A DNA stretch of 16,133 nt, from the NCBI GenBank assembly GCA_023412175.1, contig JAEYOB010000609.1, positions 1 to 16,133 of the forward strand. The letters run 5' to 3'. This DNA comes from Pseudomonadota bacterium (lineage in GTDB: Bacteria > Pseudomonadota > Alphaproteobacteria > Azospirillales > Azospirillaceae). A program made the translations under genes and the position numbers. The notes under the pieces are model-generated. The model had not been told where the DNA came from and did not search any database. It saw only the letters and a list, made by a program, of their open reading frames with translations. Below are positions 1-8,212 of the stretch, piece after piece (the stretch's first letter is position 1; each line of letters begins with the position of its first letter).

Positions 1-11
1 AGGAGACCGGC

Positions 12-842
12 ATGCACATCGTCGTCTGTATCAAACAGGTTCCGGACAGCGCGCAGATCCGCATCCATCCGGTGACCAACACCATCATGCGCCAGGGGGT
101 GCCGGCGATCATCAACCCCTTCGACCTCTTCTCGCTGGAGGAGGCGCTGCGCATCAAGGACCGCACCGGCGCGCGCGTCACCGTGCTGAGCATGGGGCCG
201 CCGATGGCCGAGGCGTCGCTGCGCAAGGCGCTGGCCTTCGGCGCCGACGCCGCGGTGCTGCTCACCGACCGCAAGTTCGCCGGCTCCGACACGCTGGCGA
301 CCTCCTACGCGCTGACCGCGGCCATCCGCAAGCTGCACGCCGAACAGCCGGTCGATCTGGTGTTCTGCGGCAAGCAGACGGTGGACGGCGACACCGCCCA
401 GGTCGGTCCCGGCATCGCCACCCGCCTCGGCCTGCAGCAGCTCACCTACATCGCCAGGATCGACAGCGTGGACCCGGAGGCGCGCTCGATCACCGTGCAC
501 CGCCGCTCCGAGGGCGGCGTGCAGGTGCTGAAGACCGCGCTGCCCTGCCTGATCACCATGCTGGAGGGCACCAACACCATGCGCTTCGGCACCATGGACG
601 ATTTGTTCCGCGCCGCCCGCACGCCGCTGGTCACCTGGGGCAAGGACGACTGCGTCGAGGACGAGAGCAAGGTCGGCCTCAAGGGCTCGCCCACCGTGGT
701 CTCCAAGGTCTTCGTGCCGAAGCCGCGCGCCCAGAAGGCCAAGCTCGTCGAGGGCGACAGCCCCGAGGCGCTGGCCGCTGCCGCCGCCGAGACCGTCTTC
801 GCCGCCCAGCCCAAGCTGGCCGCCGAACTGCTCCCCCGATAA
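12..842 (+). CDS. fixA: FixA, electron transfer flavoprotein beta-type subunit
   Basis: This is the beta-type subunit (276 aa, close to the usual FixA length) of the FixAB flavoprotein. With FixC and FixX it forms a membrane-associated complex that oxidises NADH and bifurcates electrons to quinone and to ferredoxin or flavodoxin. Visible signatures are the N-terminal MHIVVCIKQVPDSAQIR start, the INPFDLFSLEEAL segment near residues 36-48, and the nucleotide-binding segment CGKQTVDGDTAQVGPG near residues 119-134. An AGGAG ribosome site at bases 1-5 supports the ATG at 12. It is followed 12 bases later by fixB. In diazotrophs this gene set feeds nitrogenase, but here it lies on a benzoyl-CoA island. 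A generic beta-oxidation EtfB is the alternative; the adjoining fixC and fixX favour FixA. The promoter lies outside the window. Confidence 0.93.
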   Translation: MHIVVCIKQVPDSAQIRIHPVTNTIMRQGVPAIINPFDLFSLEEALRIKDRTGARVTVLSMGPPMAEASLRKALAFGADAAVLLTDRKFAGSDTLATSYALTAAIRKLHAEQPVDLVFCGKQTVDGDTAQVGPGIATRLGLQQLTYIARIDSVDPEARSITVHRRSEGGVQVLKTALPCLITMLEGTNTMRFGTMDDLFRAARTPLVTWGKDDCVEDESKVGLKGSPTVVSKVFVPKPRAQKAKLVEGDSPEALAAAAAETVFAAQPKLAAELLPR

Positions 843-854
843 GGAGACCCGCAC

Positions 855-1952
855 ATGAGCGACAAGCCGAGCGACAAGCCGCAGGGCCGCCGCTTCCAGC
901 TGCCCGAACACCTCAAGGCCTACCGGGGCGTCTGGGTGATCGTCGAGCAGGAGCGCGGGCAGGCCCATTCCGTGTCGTGGGAACTGGTCGGCGAGGCCCG
1001 CAAGCTGGCCGACAAGCTCGGCGTCGAGGTCGGCGCCGTGGTGCCCGGCGCCGACAGCCCCGACCTCGACCGCATCTGCGGCGAGGCGTTCGGCTACGGC
1101 GCCGACGTGGTCTACAAGGTGACCGACCCGGTGCTCGCCGACTACCGCACCGATCCCTACGCCCGCGTCATGACCGACATGGTCAACGCCCACAAGCCGG
1201 AGATCGTGCTGCTCGGCGCCACCACGCTGGGCCGCGACCTCGCCGGCGCCATCGCCACCACCTTGCAGACCGGCCTGACCGCCGACTGCACCGAGCTGGA
1301 CATCTACGCCGAGAACCGCAGCCTCGCCGCCACCCGCCCGACCTTCGGCGGCACGCTGCTGTGCACCATCCAGACGCTGGCCTTCCGCCCGCAGATGGCC
1401 ACCGTCCGCCCGCGCGTCATGGCGATGCCCGAGCGCGACGAGAGCCGGACGGGCCGCATCGTCGGGATCACCCCGAACCTTTCCGAGGACGCGGTGGTCA
1501 CCAAGGTGCTGAGCTTCATCCCCGACAGCGCGCAGACCGAGGCGCAACTCGCCTTCGCCGACATCATCGTCGCCGCCGGCAAGGGGCTGGGCAAGCCGGA
1601 GAACCTGTCGCTGGTCTGGGACCTCGCCAAGGTGCTGGGCGCCGAGGTCGGCGTCACCCGGCCGCTGGTGCAGGCCGGCTGGGCGACCTTCGACCGCCAA
1701 GTCGGGCAGACCGGCAAGACGGTGCGCCCGAAGCTGTACATCGCCGCCGGCATCTCGGGCGCCATCCAGCACCGCGTCGGCATGGAGAAGGCCGACCTGA
1801 TCCTGGCGATCAACACCGACCGCAACGCGCCGATCTTCGACGTCGCGCACCACGCGATCGTCGGCGACGCGCTCCAGGTGCTGCCGGCGCTGACGGAGGC
1901 GTTCGCCCGACGCCTCCCCCGGAGCCGTGAGATCAACCGGCTGGCGAGCTGA
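855..1952 (+). CDS. fixB: FixB, electron transfer flavoprotein alpha-type subunit
   Basis: This is the alpha-type subunit (365 aa) that carries FAD in the FixAB flavoprotein. The N-terminal half (about residues 25-215) has the ETF alpha/beta-like fold, including [16 protein letters not shown] near 119-134. The C-terminal FAD domain begins near residue 235 and shows AAGKGLG, GQTGKTV (284-290), [10 protein letters not shown] (297-306) and [13 protein letters not shown] (319-331), all typical of ETF-alpha. An AAGGAGA ribosome site lies just before the ATG. The gene is 12 bases downstream of fixA and 14 bases upstream of fixC, so all are probably one transcript. The roughly 20-residue polar N-terminal extension (repeated SDKP) is usual for FixB and unlike short housekeeping EtfA proteins. 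Confidence 0.93.
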   Translation: MSDKPSDKPQGRRFQLPEHLKAYRGVWVIVEQERGQAHSVSWELVGEARKLADKLGVEVGAVVPGADSPDLDRICGEAFGYGADVVYKVTDPVLADYRTDPYARVMTDMVNAHKPEIVLLGATTLGRDLAGAIATTLQTGLTADCTELDIYAENRSLAATRPTFGGTLLCTIQTLAFRPQMATVRPRVMAMPERDESRTGRIVGITPNLSEDAVVTKVLSFIPDSAQTEAQLAFADIIVAAGKGLGKPENLSLVWDLAKVLGAEVGVTRPLVQAGWATFDRQVGQTGKTVRPKLYIAAGISGAIQHRVGMEKADLILAINTDRNAPIFDVAHHAIVGDALQVLPALTEAFARRLPRSREINRLAS

Positions 1953-1966
1953 GGAGGGAGCAGGAC

Positions 1967-3268
1967 ATGGTGGAAAAGTTCGATGCCATCGTCGTCGGCG
2001 CCGGCCCGTCCGGCAACGCGGCGGCCTACACGCTGGCCAAGGCCGGCCTGAGCGTCTTGCAGCTGGAGCGCGGCGAGTACCCCGGCGCCAAGAACGTCCA
2101 GGGCGGCATCATGTACGCCGCGGAACTGGAGAGGATCATCCCGGACTTCCGCGACGACTGCCCGACCGAGCGCCACGTCATCGAGCAGCGCATCTGGCTT
2201 CTGGGCGACGACAGCTGCATCGGCACCAACTACCGCTCGGACAGCTTCAACAGCGACAGGCCGAACCGCTACACGATCATCCGCGCCAACATCGACAAGT
2301 GGTTCTCCGAGAAGATCCGCGCGGCCGGCGCCCTGCAGATCTGCGAGACCACGGTGACCGGGCTGCTGCGCGACGCCTCCGGCAAGGTTTATGGCGTGCG
2401 CACCGACCGCGTCGGCGGCGAGATCCACGCCGACGTGGTGGTGATGGCCGACGGCGTCAACGCGCTGCTGGCCAGGCGCGCCGGCCTCCAGAAGGAGCTG
2501 GAGCCGCAGAACGTCGCCCTGGCGGTGAAGGAGATCCTCTTCCTTGACCCCGAGCTGATCCGGCAGCGCTTCGGCCTGAAGGGCGACGAGGGCGTCGTCG
2601 TCGAGATCATGGGCAAGGTGACCAGGGGGATGGTCGGCACCGCCTTCCTCTACACCAACAGGGAGTCGCTCACCATCGGCATCGGCTGCCTGATCTCCGA
2701 CTTCAAGGCGGGCGGCATCCCGCCGTACCGGATGCTGGAGGACCTCAAGCGCCACCCGGTCATCGCCCCGCTGATCGAGGGCGCGGAGATGAAGGAGTAC
2801 GCCGCGCACATGATCCCCGAGGGCGGCTTCAAGGCGGTGCCGGAGCTGTACGGCGACGGCTGGGTGGTGGCGGGCGACGCCGCGCACTTCAACAACGCGG
2901 CGCACCGCGAGGGCTCCAACCTCGCCATGGCCTCGGGCCGCATGGCGGCGGAGACGATCATCGCGCTCAAGCAGGCCGGCAAACCGTTCACCGCGGCGAA
3001 CCTCGCCGCCTACAAGACGGCGCTGGACGCCTCCTTCGTCATGAAGGACCTGAGGAAGTACAAGGACCTGCCGGGGATCATGCACGGCAACAAGCAGTTC
3101 TTCGGCGCCTACCCCGACCTCCTCAACGCCGCCGCGCACACCCTGTTCACCGTGGACAGCGTCGACAAGCTGAGCAAGGAGAAGGCGATCCTGCGCTCCT
3201 TCGTGGAGACGCGCTCGGTGTTCGGGCTGGTGGGCGACGCGATCAAGCTGGCGAGGGCATTCCGATGA
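1967..3268 (+). CDS. fixC: FixC, ETF:quinone oxidoreductase-like flavoprotein
   Basis: This is a 433-aa FAD flavoprotein of the ETF-QO/FixC family. It accepts electrons from FixAB and passes them to quinone as the high-potential branch of bifurcation. Evidence is the N-terminal dinucleotide-binding motif [19 protein letters not shown] (GxGxxG at about residues 11-16) with [10 protein letters not shown] after it, and the second FAD motif [19 protein letters not shown] near residue 305. The length matches FixC. It lacks the C-terminal ferredoxin domain of mitochondrial ETF-QO, because that role is carried by the separate fixX gene. A GGAGG site precedes the ATG. Its TGA stop overlaps the fixX ATG (ATGA), suggesting translational coupling. 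Confidence 0.93.
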   Translation: MVEKFDAIVVGAGPSGNAAAYTLAKAGLSVLQLERGEYPGAKNVQGGIMYAAELERIIPDFRDDCPTERHVIEQRIWLLGDDSCIGTNYRSDSFNSDRPNRYTIIRANIDKWFSEKIRAAGALQICETTVTGLLRDASGKVYGVRTDRVGGEIHADVVVMADGVNALLARRAGLQKELEPQNVALAVKEILFLDPELIRQRFGLKGDEGVVVEIMGKVTRGMVGTAFLYTNRESLTIGIGCLISDFKAGGIPPYRMLEDLKRHPVIAPLIEGAEMKEYAAHMIPEGGFKAVPELYGDGWVVAGDAAHFNNAAHREGSNLAMASGRMAAETIIALKQAGKPFTAANLAAYKTALDASFVMKDLRKYKDLPGIMHGNKQFFGAYPDLLNAAAHTLFTVDSVDKLSKEKAILRSFVETRSVFGLVGDAIKLARAFR

Positions 3269-3564
3269 GCGACATGACGCTACCGAAGGTCGAGGAGAAG
3301 CTGTACCAGAACCGCTACATCGTCGACGAGAGCCACCCGCACATCGCCGTCAAGGACGCCGCGGTGTGCACCGACTGCGAGAGCAAGGCGTGCACCTGGT
3401 GCTGCCCGGCCGCCTGCTACACGGCGGACGCCTCGGGCGCGGTGACGCTGGCGACCGACGGCTGCCTGGAGTGCGGCACCTGCCGCGTCGTCTGCCAGGA
3501 CAAACAAAACATCGCCTGGGACTACCCGCGTGGCGGCTATGGCATCAGCTACAAATTTGGTTGA
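3265..3564 (+). CDS. fixX: FixX, ferredoxin-like subunit
   Basis: This 99-aa iron-sulphur protein partners FixC. Ten cysteines are visible at residues 35, 38, 43, 46, 47, 51, 67, 70, 73 and 77. The C67-x2-C70-x2-C73-x3-C77 set is a standard [4Fe-4S] ligand pattern; the N-terminal group could be a second, degenerate site. The C-terminal segment [14 protein letters not shown] is characteristic of FixX. The start overlaps the fixC stop by four bases. It is the last gene of the fix set and is followed 45 bases later by a strong intrinsic terminator, so fixABCX appears to be a self-contained transcription unit, not continuous with anything downstream. Confidence 0.93.
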   Translation: MSDMTLPKVEEKLYQNRYIVDESHPHIAVKDAAVCTDCESKACTWCCPAACYTADASGAVTLATDGCLECGTCRVVCQDKQNIAWDYPRGGYGISYKFG

Positions 3565-3609
3565 GCACAAGGTGCTTTGGCGAAGGTTCTCCCCCTTCGC
3601 ATTCCTCAG

Positions 3610-3658
3610 CGGGGGAGCGTCTCTGCTCCCGCGGCCGAGCCGCTCCCCCGTTCTTTTT
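3610..3658 (+). terminator. Intrinsic terminator of fixABCX
   Basis: A perfect 10-bp stem (CGGGGGAGCG at 3610-3619 pairing with CGCTCCCCCG at 3641-3650) is followed immediately by TTCTTTTT (3651-3658). The 21-base loop can itself fold in part. The orientation fits transcription from fixX. The converging dehydrogenase gene ends at 3671, so the element may also limit readthrough between the two units. Confidence 0.85.
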
Positions 3659-3670
3659 CCGATAACCCAC

Positions 3671-4387
3671 TCAGATATACTGGCCGGAATCAACGCGGAT
3701 CACCTCGCCGCTGACGCAACGAGCGGCATCGGACAGCAGGAAGAGCACGGCCGCCGCGATGTCCGCCACTTCCGGCAGACGGGGCAGCACGGCCTCATCC
3801 AACGCCTTCTGCCGAACCTCCGCGGCGAGCGCGAGCGTCATCTCGGTCAGCACCATGCCCGGCGCCACGGCGTTGACGGTCACCCCCTTCGGCCCCAGCT
3901 CGCGCGCTGCGGTCTTGGTCAGGCCGACCAGCCCGGCCTTGGAGGCGGCGTAGTTGGCCTGCCCGAACTTGCCCCGCAGGCCGTTGATCGATACCACGTT
4001 GACAATGCGCCCGTAGCCCGCCTCCACCATGCCCGGCGCCAGAGCGCGCAACGTGTTGAACGCGCCGGTCAGATTGACGTCGAGCACCGAACGCCACTCC
4101 TCGTCGCTCATCTTCATGAGGCTGCGGTCACGGGTGATGCCGGCGTTGTTGACCAGCAGAACCGGCGCCTGGGGCAGCCGCGCCACCGCCGCGGCGACAC
4201 TGACCGAATCGGCGATATCCACCTCATGGAAGGTCAAGCGCTCTTCGGGCGCCGGTGCCGATCGATCGAAGATGTGCACATCGGCTCCGGCCCGGCGCAA
4301 CTCCTCGGCGATACCGCGCCCGATGCCGCGCGCCCCGCCGGTGACCACCGCCGCCCGCCCATCAAAGAGATACGAGAGAGATTTCAT
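3671..4387 (-). CDS. Short-chain dehydrogenase/reductase (FabG/PhaB-like)
   Basis: This is a classical SDR oxidoreductase of 238 aa. Counting from the ATG at 4387 there is the cofactor loop TGGARGIG (16-23), NNAG (80-83), catalytic Ser133 (VVSING), and YAASK with Tyr146 and Lys150. An Asp at the end of the second strand (IFD, residue 41) suggests NAD(H) rather than NADP(H). The closest general class is 3-oxoacyl-ACP/acetoacetyl-CoA reductase; a 3-hydroxyacyl-CoA dehydrogenase acting after ring opening would fit the island but is only inferred. I chose ATG 4387 over a TTG four codons upstream because GGAG sits six bases before the ATG. It is divergent from the tandem-GNAT gene across an AT-rich gap and converges on fixX. 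Confidence 0.88.
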   Translation of the reverse strand: MKSLSYLFDGRAAVVTGGARGIGRGIAEELRRAGADVHIFDRSAPAPEERLTFHEVDIADSVSVAAAVARLPQAPVLLVNNAGITRDRSLMKMSDEEWRSVLDVNLTGAFNTLRALAPGMVEAGYGRIVNVVSINGLRGKFGQANYAASKAGLVGLTKTAARELGPKGVTVNAVAPGMVLTEMTLALAAEVRQKALDEAVLPRLPEVADIAAAVLFLLSDAARCVSGEVIRVDSGQYI

Positions 4388-4558
4388 TGCATTCTCCAAA
4401 TATCACCATCCACATAAGAATAAATATGGCCACAATATTCTTTTATCTGCAATAATTTTCTTTTGGCCATTTGGGTTTACACGTAACAATGCGGCGTTTT
4501 CCGCATTGATGCTTGTATTTATTCCAGAATGGCGAGTGCGTCAAATGATGGAGCTCCC
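4388..4558. promoter_or_regulatory. AT-rich divergent promoter region with a perfect inverted repeat
   Basis: This 171-bp gap between the divergent dehydrogenase and tandem-GNAT genes is strikingly AT-rich compared with its neighbours. It contains a perfect 8-bp inverted repeat, CAATGCGG (4487-4494) and CCGCATTG (4501-4508), around a CGTTTT loop. The repeat lies about 50 bases before the tandem-GNAT start and is a candidate operator. I could not settle on convincing -35/-10 boxes for either gene. The repeat has no T-run after it, so a terminator is unlikely. Confidence 0.5.
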
Positions 4559-5485
4559 ATGACTGAACAATTGAACATCCGACCGCTTAAGGCGGCGGAT
4601 TTCGAGCGGATGGTGGAGATCGACAAGGCGATCACCGACCGCGGGCGCCGCGGCTTTTATGAGAAGCGCTTCGCCGCCTCCGCCGGCAACCCGCAGGATT
4701 TCGTCGGGCTGGCCGCCGAGCGTGACGGCAAGGTGCTGGGCTTCGTGCTGGCTCATCTGCTGAGCGGCGAGTTCGGCGTCACCGCACCGGTCGGCATGCT
4801 GGATGCCATCGGCGTCGATCCGGCAGCGCGCGGCTTCTGCGTCGGCCAGCGCTTGCTGGGCGGACTTGAGAAAGCGCTGGCCAGCCGCGGCGTGACCGAG
4901 GTGCGCACCGAGGCCAACTGGACCGAGCACAGCCTGGTCAGCTTCTTTGCGACCGCCGGCTTTCGTCTCGCTCCGCGCCTGGTACTGGACCGCAGCATCG
5001 GAGCACCGATCGAGGAGGAGGGGGAGGACGGCCTTCTGGCGCGCGACCGTGCTGCCATCCGCTCCATGACCGAGGCTGATTTGGCGGCCCTGGTGCGCAT
5101 CGACCGCCACATCACCGGCCAGGATCGCAGCGCCTACTACACCCGCAAGGCGGAGGAGGTGTTGAAGCGCTCCGGCGTGCGGGTGTCGCTGGTGGCGGAG
5201 GTGGACGGTCATCCCGTGGGCTTCGTCATGGCGCGCGTCGACTTCGGCGAGTTCGGGCGCACCGAACCGGTGGCGGTGATGGACACCATTGGCGTCGATC
5301 CGGCCAACCGCTCTCGTCAGATCGGCCAGGCGCTGCTGTCGCAGTTGCTGACCAACCTGCGCTCACTGCATGTGGAGCGCGTCATCACCGACGTGGCGTG
5401 GAACGACTTTGCGTTGCTGCGCTTCCTTGAACGCAGCGGCTTCGCCATGGCGCAACGCCTCAGCTTCGTGAAGCCGCTAGGCTAA
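4559..5485 (+). CDS. Tandem-GNAT acetyltransferase-like protein
   Basis: This 308-aa soluble protein consists of two GNAT domains, about residues 5-145 and 165-306, joined by an acidic linker (EEEGEDG). The halves are clearly homologous: each has an (M/L)V-x-IDKxIT-like segment, an EFG-x-(T)-x-P segment (71-77 and 231-237) and an IGVDPA-x-R loop (84-91 and 244-251), and each ends with a bulky 'GF' strand. The acetyl-CoA loops are atypical: RGFCVG and RSRQIG replace the first glycine of R-x-x-G-x-G with Cys and Gln. The ATG at 4559 is preferred over 4529 because GGAG lies seven bases before it. The substrate is unknown. Both domains also resemble the single GNAT encoded at 15109-15573, on the other side of the benzoyl-CoA operon. 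Confidence 0.8.
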   Translation: MTEQLNIRPLKAADFERMVEIDKAITDRGRRGFYEKRFAASAGNPQDFVGLAAERDGKVLGFVLAHLLSGEFGVTAPVGMLDAIGVDPAARGFCVGQRLLGGLEKALASRGVTEVRTEANWTEHSLVSFFATAGFRLAPRLVLDRSIGAPIEEEGEDGLLARDRAAIRSMTEADLAALVRIDRHITGQDRSAYYTRKAEEVLKRSGVRVSLVAEVDGHPVGFVMARVDFGEFGRTEPVAVMDTIGVDPANRSRQIGQALLSQLLTNLRSLHVERVITDVAWNDFALLRFLERSGFAMAQRLSFVKPLG

Positions 5486-5501
5486 GCGAGGCGTCCCTTT
5501 C

Positions 5502-5534
5502 CCTCCCCTCCCCTGACCCAGGGCGAGGGCGAGG
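5502..5534. repeat. GC-rich imperfect hairpin downstream of the tandem-GNAT gene
   Basis: C-rich (5502-5514) and G-rich (5520-5534) arms pair over about 13 bp, with two single unpaired bases on the G-rich side and a five-base loop. The hairpin starts 16 bases after the tandem-GNAT stop and may end or stabilise that transcript. No T-run follows, so a true intrinsic terminator is uncertain. The remaining sequence up to 5707 shows no gene that I can support. Confidence 0.35.
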
Positions 5535-5707
5535 GTGAGGAAGGCTCTGCGACCAGCCCGCTCTTGTCCCTGAACCTGGCCGCTCAAGCTTTTAGAGCGG
5601 GGGACGGGCGCAACGCCGAGCCGCGCGTGTCCAGGCCAGCCTCCGGCTCCCCTGCCCGCCCTGGTCCATCCACGATCATGGGACCTCCCGCGGGGCTGCT
5701 TGCCATG

Positions 5708-5739
5708 AAAAAACCCTCCACCCACAAGGGATGGAGGGG
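5708..5739 (-). terminator. Intrinsic terminator of the had-bcr-fdx operon
   Basis: Read on the minus strand, CCCTCCATCCC pairs with GGGTGGAGGG (one unpaired T, four-base loop), followed directly by six T residues. It lies about 40 bases after the ferredoxin stop codon and is correctly oriented to end the operon. The converging tandem-GNAT gene stops about 220 bases away. Confidence 0.88.
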
Positions 5740-5777
5740 TTGGCAAAGCCTGAGTCAAACGGGGGACGCTCAGCGCA

Positions 5778-6023
5778 TCAGGAATGCAGGCGCTCATACT
5801 TGGCCTGCAACTCGTCGCGGGATTCGCGACGGTCCGGATCGTCGATGATGCACTCGACGGGACAAACGGTGCGGCACTGCGGTTCATCCTCAGCGCCGAC
5901 GCACTCCGTGCACAGTTCGGGATTGACGACGTAAACCGACGACCCCTGGGTGATCGCCTGGTTCGGGCACACCGCCACGCAGGCGTCGCAGGAGATGCAT
6001 TCGCTGGTGATCAAGAGGGCCAT
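5778..6023 (-). CDS. fdx: 2[4Fe-4S] ferredoxin, electron donor of benzoyl-CoA reductase
   Basis: This 81-aa ferredoxin has two cluster motifs: C9-x2-C12-x2-C15-x3-C19-P and C38-x2-C41-x8-C50-x3-C54-P, with an extra C58. The eight-residue insertion between the second and third ligands of the second motif and the charged C-terminal helix (ESRDELQAKYERLHS) match the Allochromatium/Thauera type of low-potential ferredoxin. In Thauera and related bacteria such a protein donates electrons to benzoyl-CoA reductase. The start at ATG 6023 is set by AAGGAG seven bases upstream; a longer in-frame reading would run back through bcrD. It is the last gene of the operon, 11 bases after bcrD, with an intrinsic terminator downstream. 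Confidence 0.93.
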   Translation of the reverse strand: MALLITSECISCDACVAVCPNQAITQGSSVYVVNPELCTECVGAEDEPQCRTVCPVECIIDDPDRRESRDELQAKYERLHS

Positions 6024-6034
6024 CGATGGTCTCC

Positions 6035-6877
6035 TTATGAGGCGAGGGCCAGCTTTTGCTGGCTGTACAGTTTCTCGTGACGGAAGGCCCCCCACAGCGC
6101 CGCGCCGATGGCGCCGGCGAAGATCGAGTCCTCGTGCGCGCGGACGTCCAGGTTGATCTTCTCGGTCACCATCGCCTCGCGCAGTGCCGCCACCAGGCCG
6201 GTGTCGAGCGCCAGCCCGCCAGTCATCACCACCACACCGTCCACCGCCCCCACCGCCTTCAGCAGCTTGGCGAGGCGCACGGCCATCGACACGTGGATGC
6301 CCTTCAGGATGTTGGCGGCCGAGATGCCGCGCGACACCATGTTGATCACGTCGGTCTCCGCCAGCACAGCGCAGATCGACGACACCTTTTCCGGGTCGTC
6401 GGCCTGCTGTGACAGCGTGCCGATCTCGTCCTGGGCGATGCCGAGGTAGCGGGCGATGTTCTCCAGGAACTGCCCCGAGCCCGAGGCGCACTGGCTGGTC
6501 ATGCGGTAGCTCAGCACCTTGCCGCGCTCGTCCACCGCGATGGCGCGGCCGTGCAGCGCGCCGATGTCGAGCGCCGCGCGGGCCTGCGGGTCCAGGTAGA
6601 TGGCGCCTCGGGCGTGCGTGGTCATCGAGTAGAAGTGCCCGGTGTGGAAGTCCAGGTTCTCGCCCTCGCCGGTGGTGGCGACATACGCCACGTCGGAGCG
6701 CTTCAGCCCGGCCTCCCTGAGGAGCTGGTCGTAGCACTCTTCGGCGAGCTGATAGGGATCGCGCTGCCGGATGCGCTCCAGCGAGCGGCCGAGCCACGTG
6801 GTCTTGCCGTCTTCCGATGAGAACAGCACGGTCTTGACGCAGCCGGTGCCGATGTCGATGCCTGCGGTGATGGTCAT
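6035..6877 (-). CDS. bcrD: Benzoyl-CoA reductase ATPase subunit BcrD
   Basis: This is the smaller ATP-binding subunit (280 aa, about 30 kDa) of the ATP-dependent benzoyl-CoA reductase. It pairs with BcrA to form the ATP-driven electron activase. It belongs to the ASKHA/BcrAD family: phosphate-binding loop GIDIGTGCVKTVLF (6-19), Cys130 in SQCASGSGQF and Cys169 in SSICAVLAETDV. These two cysteines are the expected ligands of the [4Fe-4S] cluster shared with BcrA. GALHGRAIAVDERG stands where related activases have the GGQD-type motif. It starts ten bases after the bcrA stop. The length agrees with Thauera BcrD and Rhodopseudomonas BadG. Confidence 0.93.
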   Translation of the reverse strand: MTITAGIDIGTGCVKTVLFSSEDGKTTWLGRSLERIRQRDPYQLAEECYDQLLREAGLKRSDVAYVATTGEGENLDFHTGHFYSMTTHARGAIYLDPQARAALDIGALHGRAIAVDERGKVLSYRMTSQCASGSGQFLENIARYLGIAQDEIGTLSQQADDPEKVSSICAVLAETDVINMVSRGISAANILKGIHVSMAVRLAKLLKAVGAVDGVVVMTGGLALDTGLVAALREAMVTEKINLDVRAHEDSIFAGAIGAALWGAFRHEKLYSQQKLALAS

Positions 6878-6887
6878 GGCGGGGTCC

Positions 6888-8198
6888 TCAGTTCATCACC
6901 GCCCGCTGGGCGAAAGCAGCCCCGCCCAGCGCGCCGGTGTAGATGGAGTCCGGATCGATGTTGATGGTGACGTCGCCGTAGTTCTCCTTGATGAGCTTCT
7001 TCAGCTCGCGCACCGCGGCCTCGTTCTTGGCGACGCCGCCGGTGAAGGTGAACTGGTCGCGGATGCCGCCAGAGCGCGAGATGATCGACATGGCGCGCAG
7101 GATGATGGCGCGGTGCAGGCCGGCCAGGATGTCCTCGCGCTTCTCGCCCAGCGCCAGCCGGTCGCGCAGCTCGGCACCGGCGAACACCGTGCAGGTCGAG
7201 TTGATGCGCACCGAGCGGGTGGACTTCATCGCCAGCGGCCCCAGCTCGTGCAGGCCCATGTTCATCTCGTCGGCGATGTAGCCGAGGTAGCGCCCGCAGC
7301 CCGCCGCGCAGCGGTCGTTCATCTGGAAGTTCTCGACGATGCCGTGCGGGTCGACCTGGATCGCCTTGGTGTCCTGGCCGCCGATGTCGAGCACGGTGCG
7401 CGTGTCGCCGAACATGATGTGCGCGCCCAGCCCGTGGCACAGGATCTCCGAGCGGATGTGCTCCTTCGGAAACGGCAGGCGGACGCGGCCGTAGCCAGTG
7501 CCGACCACGTAGGTCTCGTCCAGCGGGATGCCCAGCGCCGAGCGGACCGGGTTGCGCACGAGTTCCGCCTCGATGCCCGTGCCGTCGGACGTCAGTGCGC
7601 TGTCCAGCGCGGTGAGGAACTTGCCTTCCATGCCGGCACCGGGCGGACGGTTCTCCACGTCGATGATCGACTTGTCGTAGACGTTGAGCAGCAGGTCGAA
7701 GGACAGGCCCGCCGCCTTGCACACCTCGGTCGCCACCGTCATGAAGCGCGAACCGGCGATGTCGCGGAAGAAGTCGGAGCGGCGCTTGGCGCCGCGGCCG
7801 AAGATCTCCAGGGACTCGTCGCGCAGCCGGCGGAACACCTCGGTCAGCACCTCCTGGATCGCCGCCTCACGGCCGGCGAAGCGCGGACCGGCGATGTTGC
7901 GGATGCAGGTCTCCTCCAGGTCATTGAGCTGCTCGACGAACTGGACGCGCCGGAAGTGGCGCTCCAGGTCGGAGAGGAAGACGTCAACCTTGCCGGCCAG
8001 CGCCGGGACGTCGGTCAGGCCGCGGCGGAACAGCGTGAAGCGCGTGTCAATCAGCGCCTCCTGCTTGGAAACCGCAGCCGCCGTGTCGTAGTTGGAGCGC
8101 GAGTTGGTGATGCCGCGGCCGAGCACCGCGCAGTTCTCGTCCATGACCACCGCCTTGGTGGTCGTGGAGCCGAGGTCGATGCCGATGAAGCACTTCAT
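6888..8198 (-). CDS. bcrA: Benzoyl-CoA reductase ATPase subunit BcrA
   Basis: This is the larger ATP-binding subunit (436 aa, about 48 kDa) of the reductase activase. Motifs are [17 protein letters not shown] (phosphate 1 loop, residues 4-20), a long insertion at about 55-215 that distinguishes BcrA from Bcr[13 protein letters not shown] (269-280), [11 protein letters not shown] with Cys297 and Cys301, and [12 protein letters not shown] with Cys336. Cys297 and Cys336 are the likely [4Fe-4S] ligands that bridge to BcrD. The C-terminal FTGGVAKN (adenosine motif) is intact. The ATG at 8198 follows bcrB by 14 bases with a G-rich ribosome site; longer upstream readings overlap bcrB and are not needed. 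Confidence 0.94.
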   Translation of the reverse strand: MKCFIGIDLGSTTTKAVVMDENCAVLGRGITNSRSNYDTAAAVSKQEALIDTRFTLFRRGLTDVPALAGKVDVFLSDLERHFRRVQFVEQLNDLEETCIRNIAGPRFAGREAAIQEVLTEVFRRLRDESLEIFGRGAKRRSDFFRDIAGSRFMTVATEVCKAAGLSFDLLLNVYDKSIIDVENRPPGAGMEGKFLTALDSALTSDGTGIEAELVRNPVRSALGIPLDETYVVGTGYGRVRLPFPKEHIRSEILCHGLGAHIMFGDTRTVLDIGGQDTKAIQVDPHGIVENFQMNDRCAAGCGRYLGYIADEMNMGLHELGPLAMKSTRSVRINSTCTVFAGAELRDRLALGEKREDILAGLHRAIILRAMSIISRSGGIRDQFTFTGGVAKNEAAVRELKKLIKENYGDVTINIDPDSIYTGALGGAAFAQRAVMN

Positions 8199-8212
8199 GG
8201 TACATTCCCCCC

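Noticed and set aside
977..1930. Plus-strand frame overlapping fixB (317 codons)
   Set aside because: It is an Arg/Pro/His-rich frame-shifted shadow of fixB with no recognisable motif.
1304..3139. Very long open frame (611 codons) on the minus strand across fixB and fixC
   Set aside because: It is antisense to two well-recognised fix genes, and its translation is low-complexity Arg/Ala/Gly/Val/Asp typical of the opposite strand of GC-rich coding DNA. No family features are seen.
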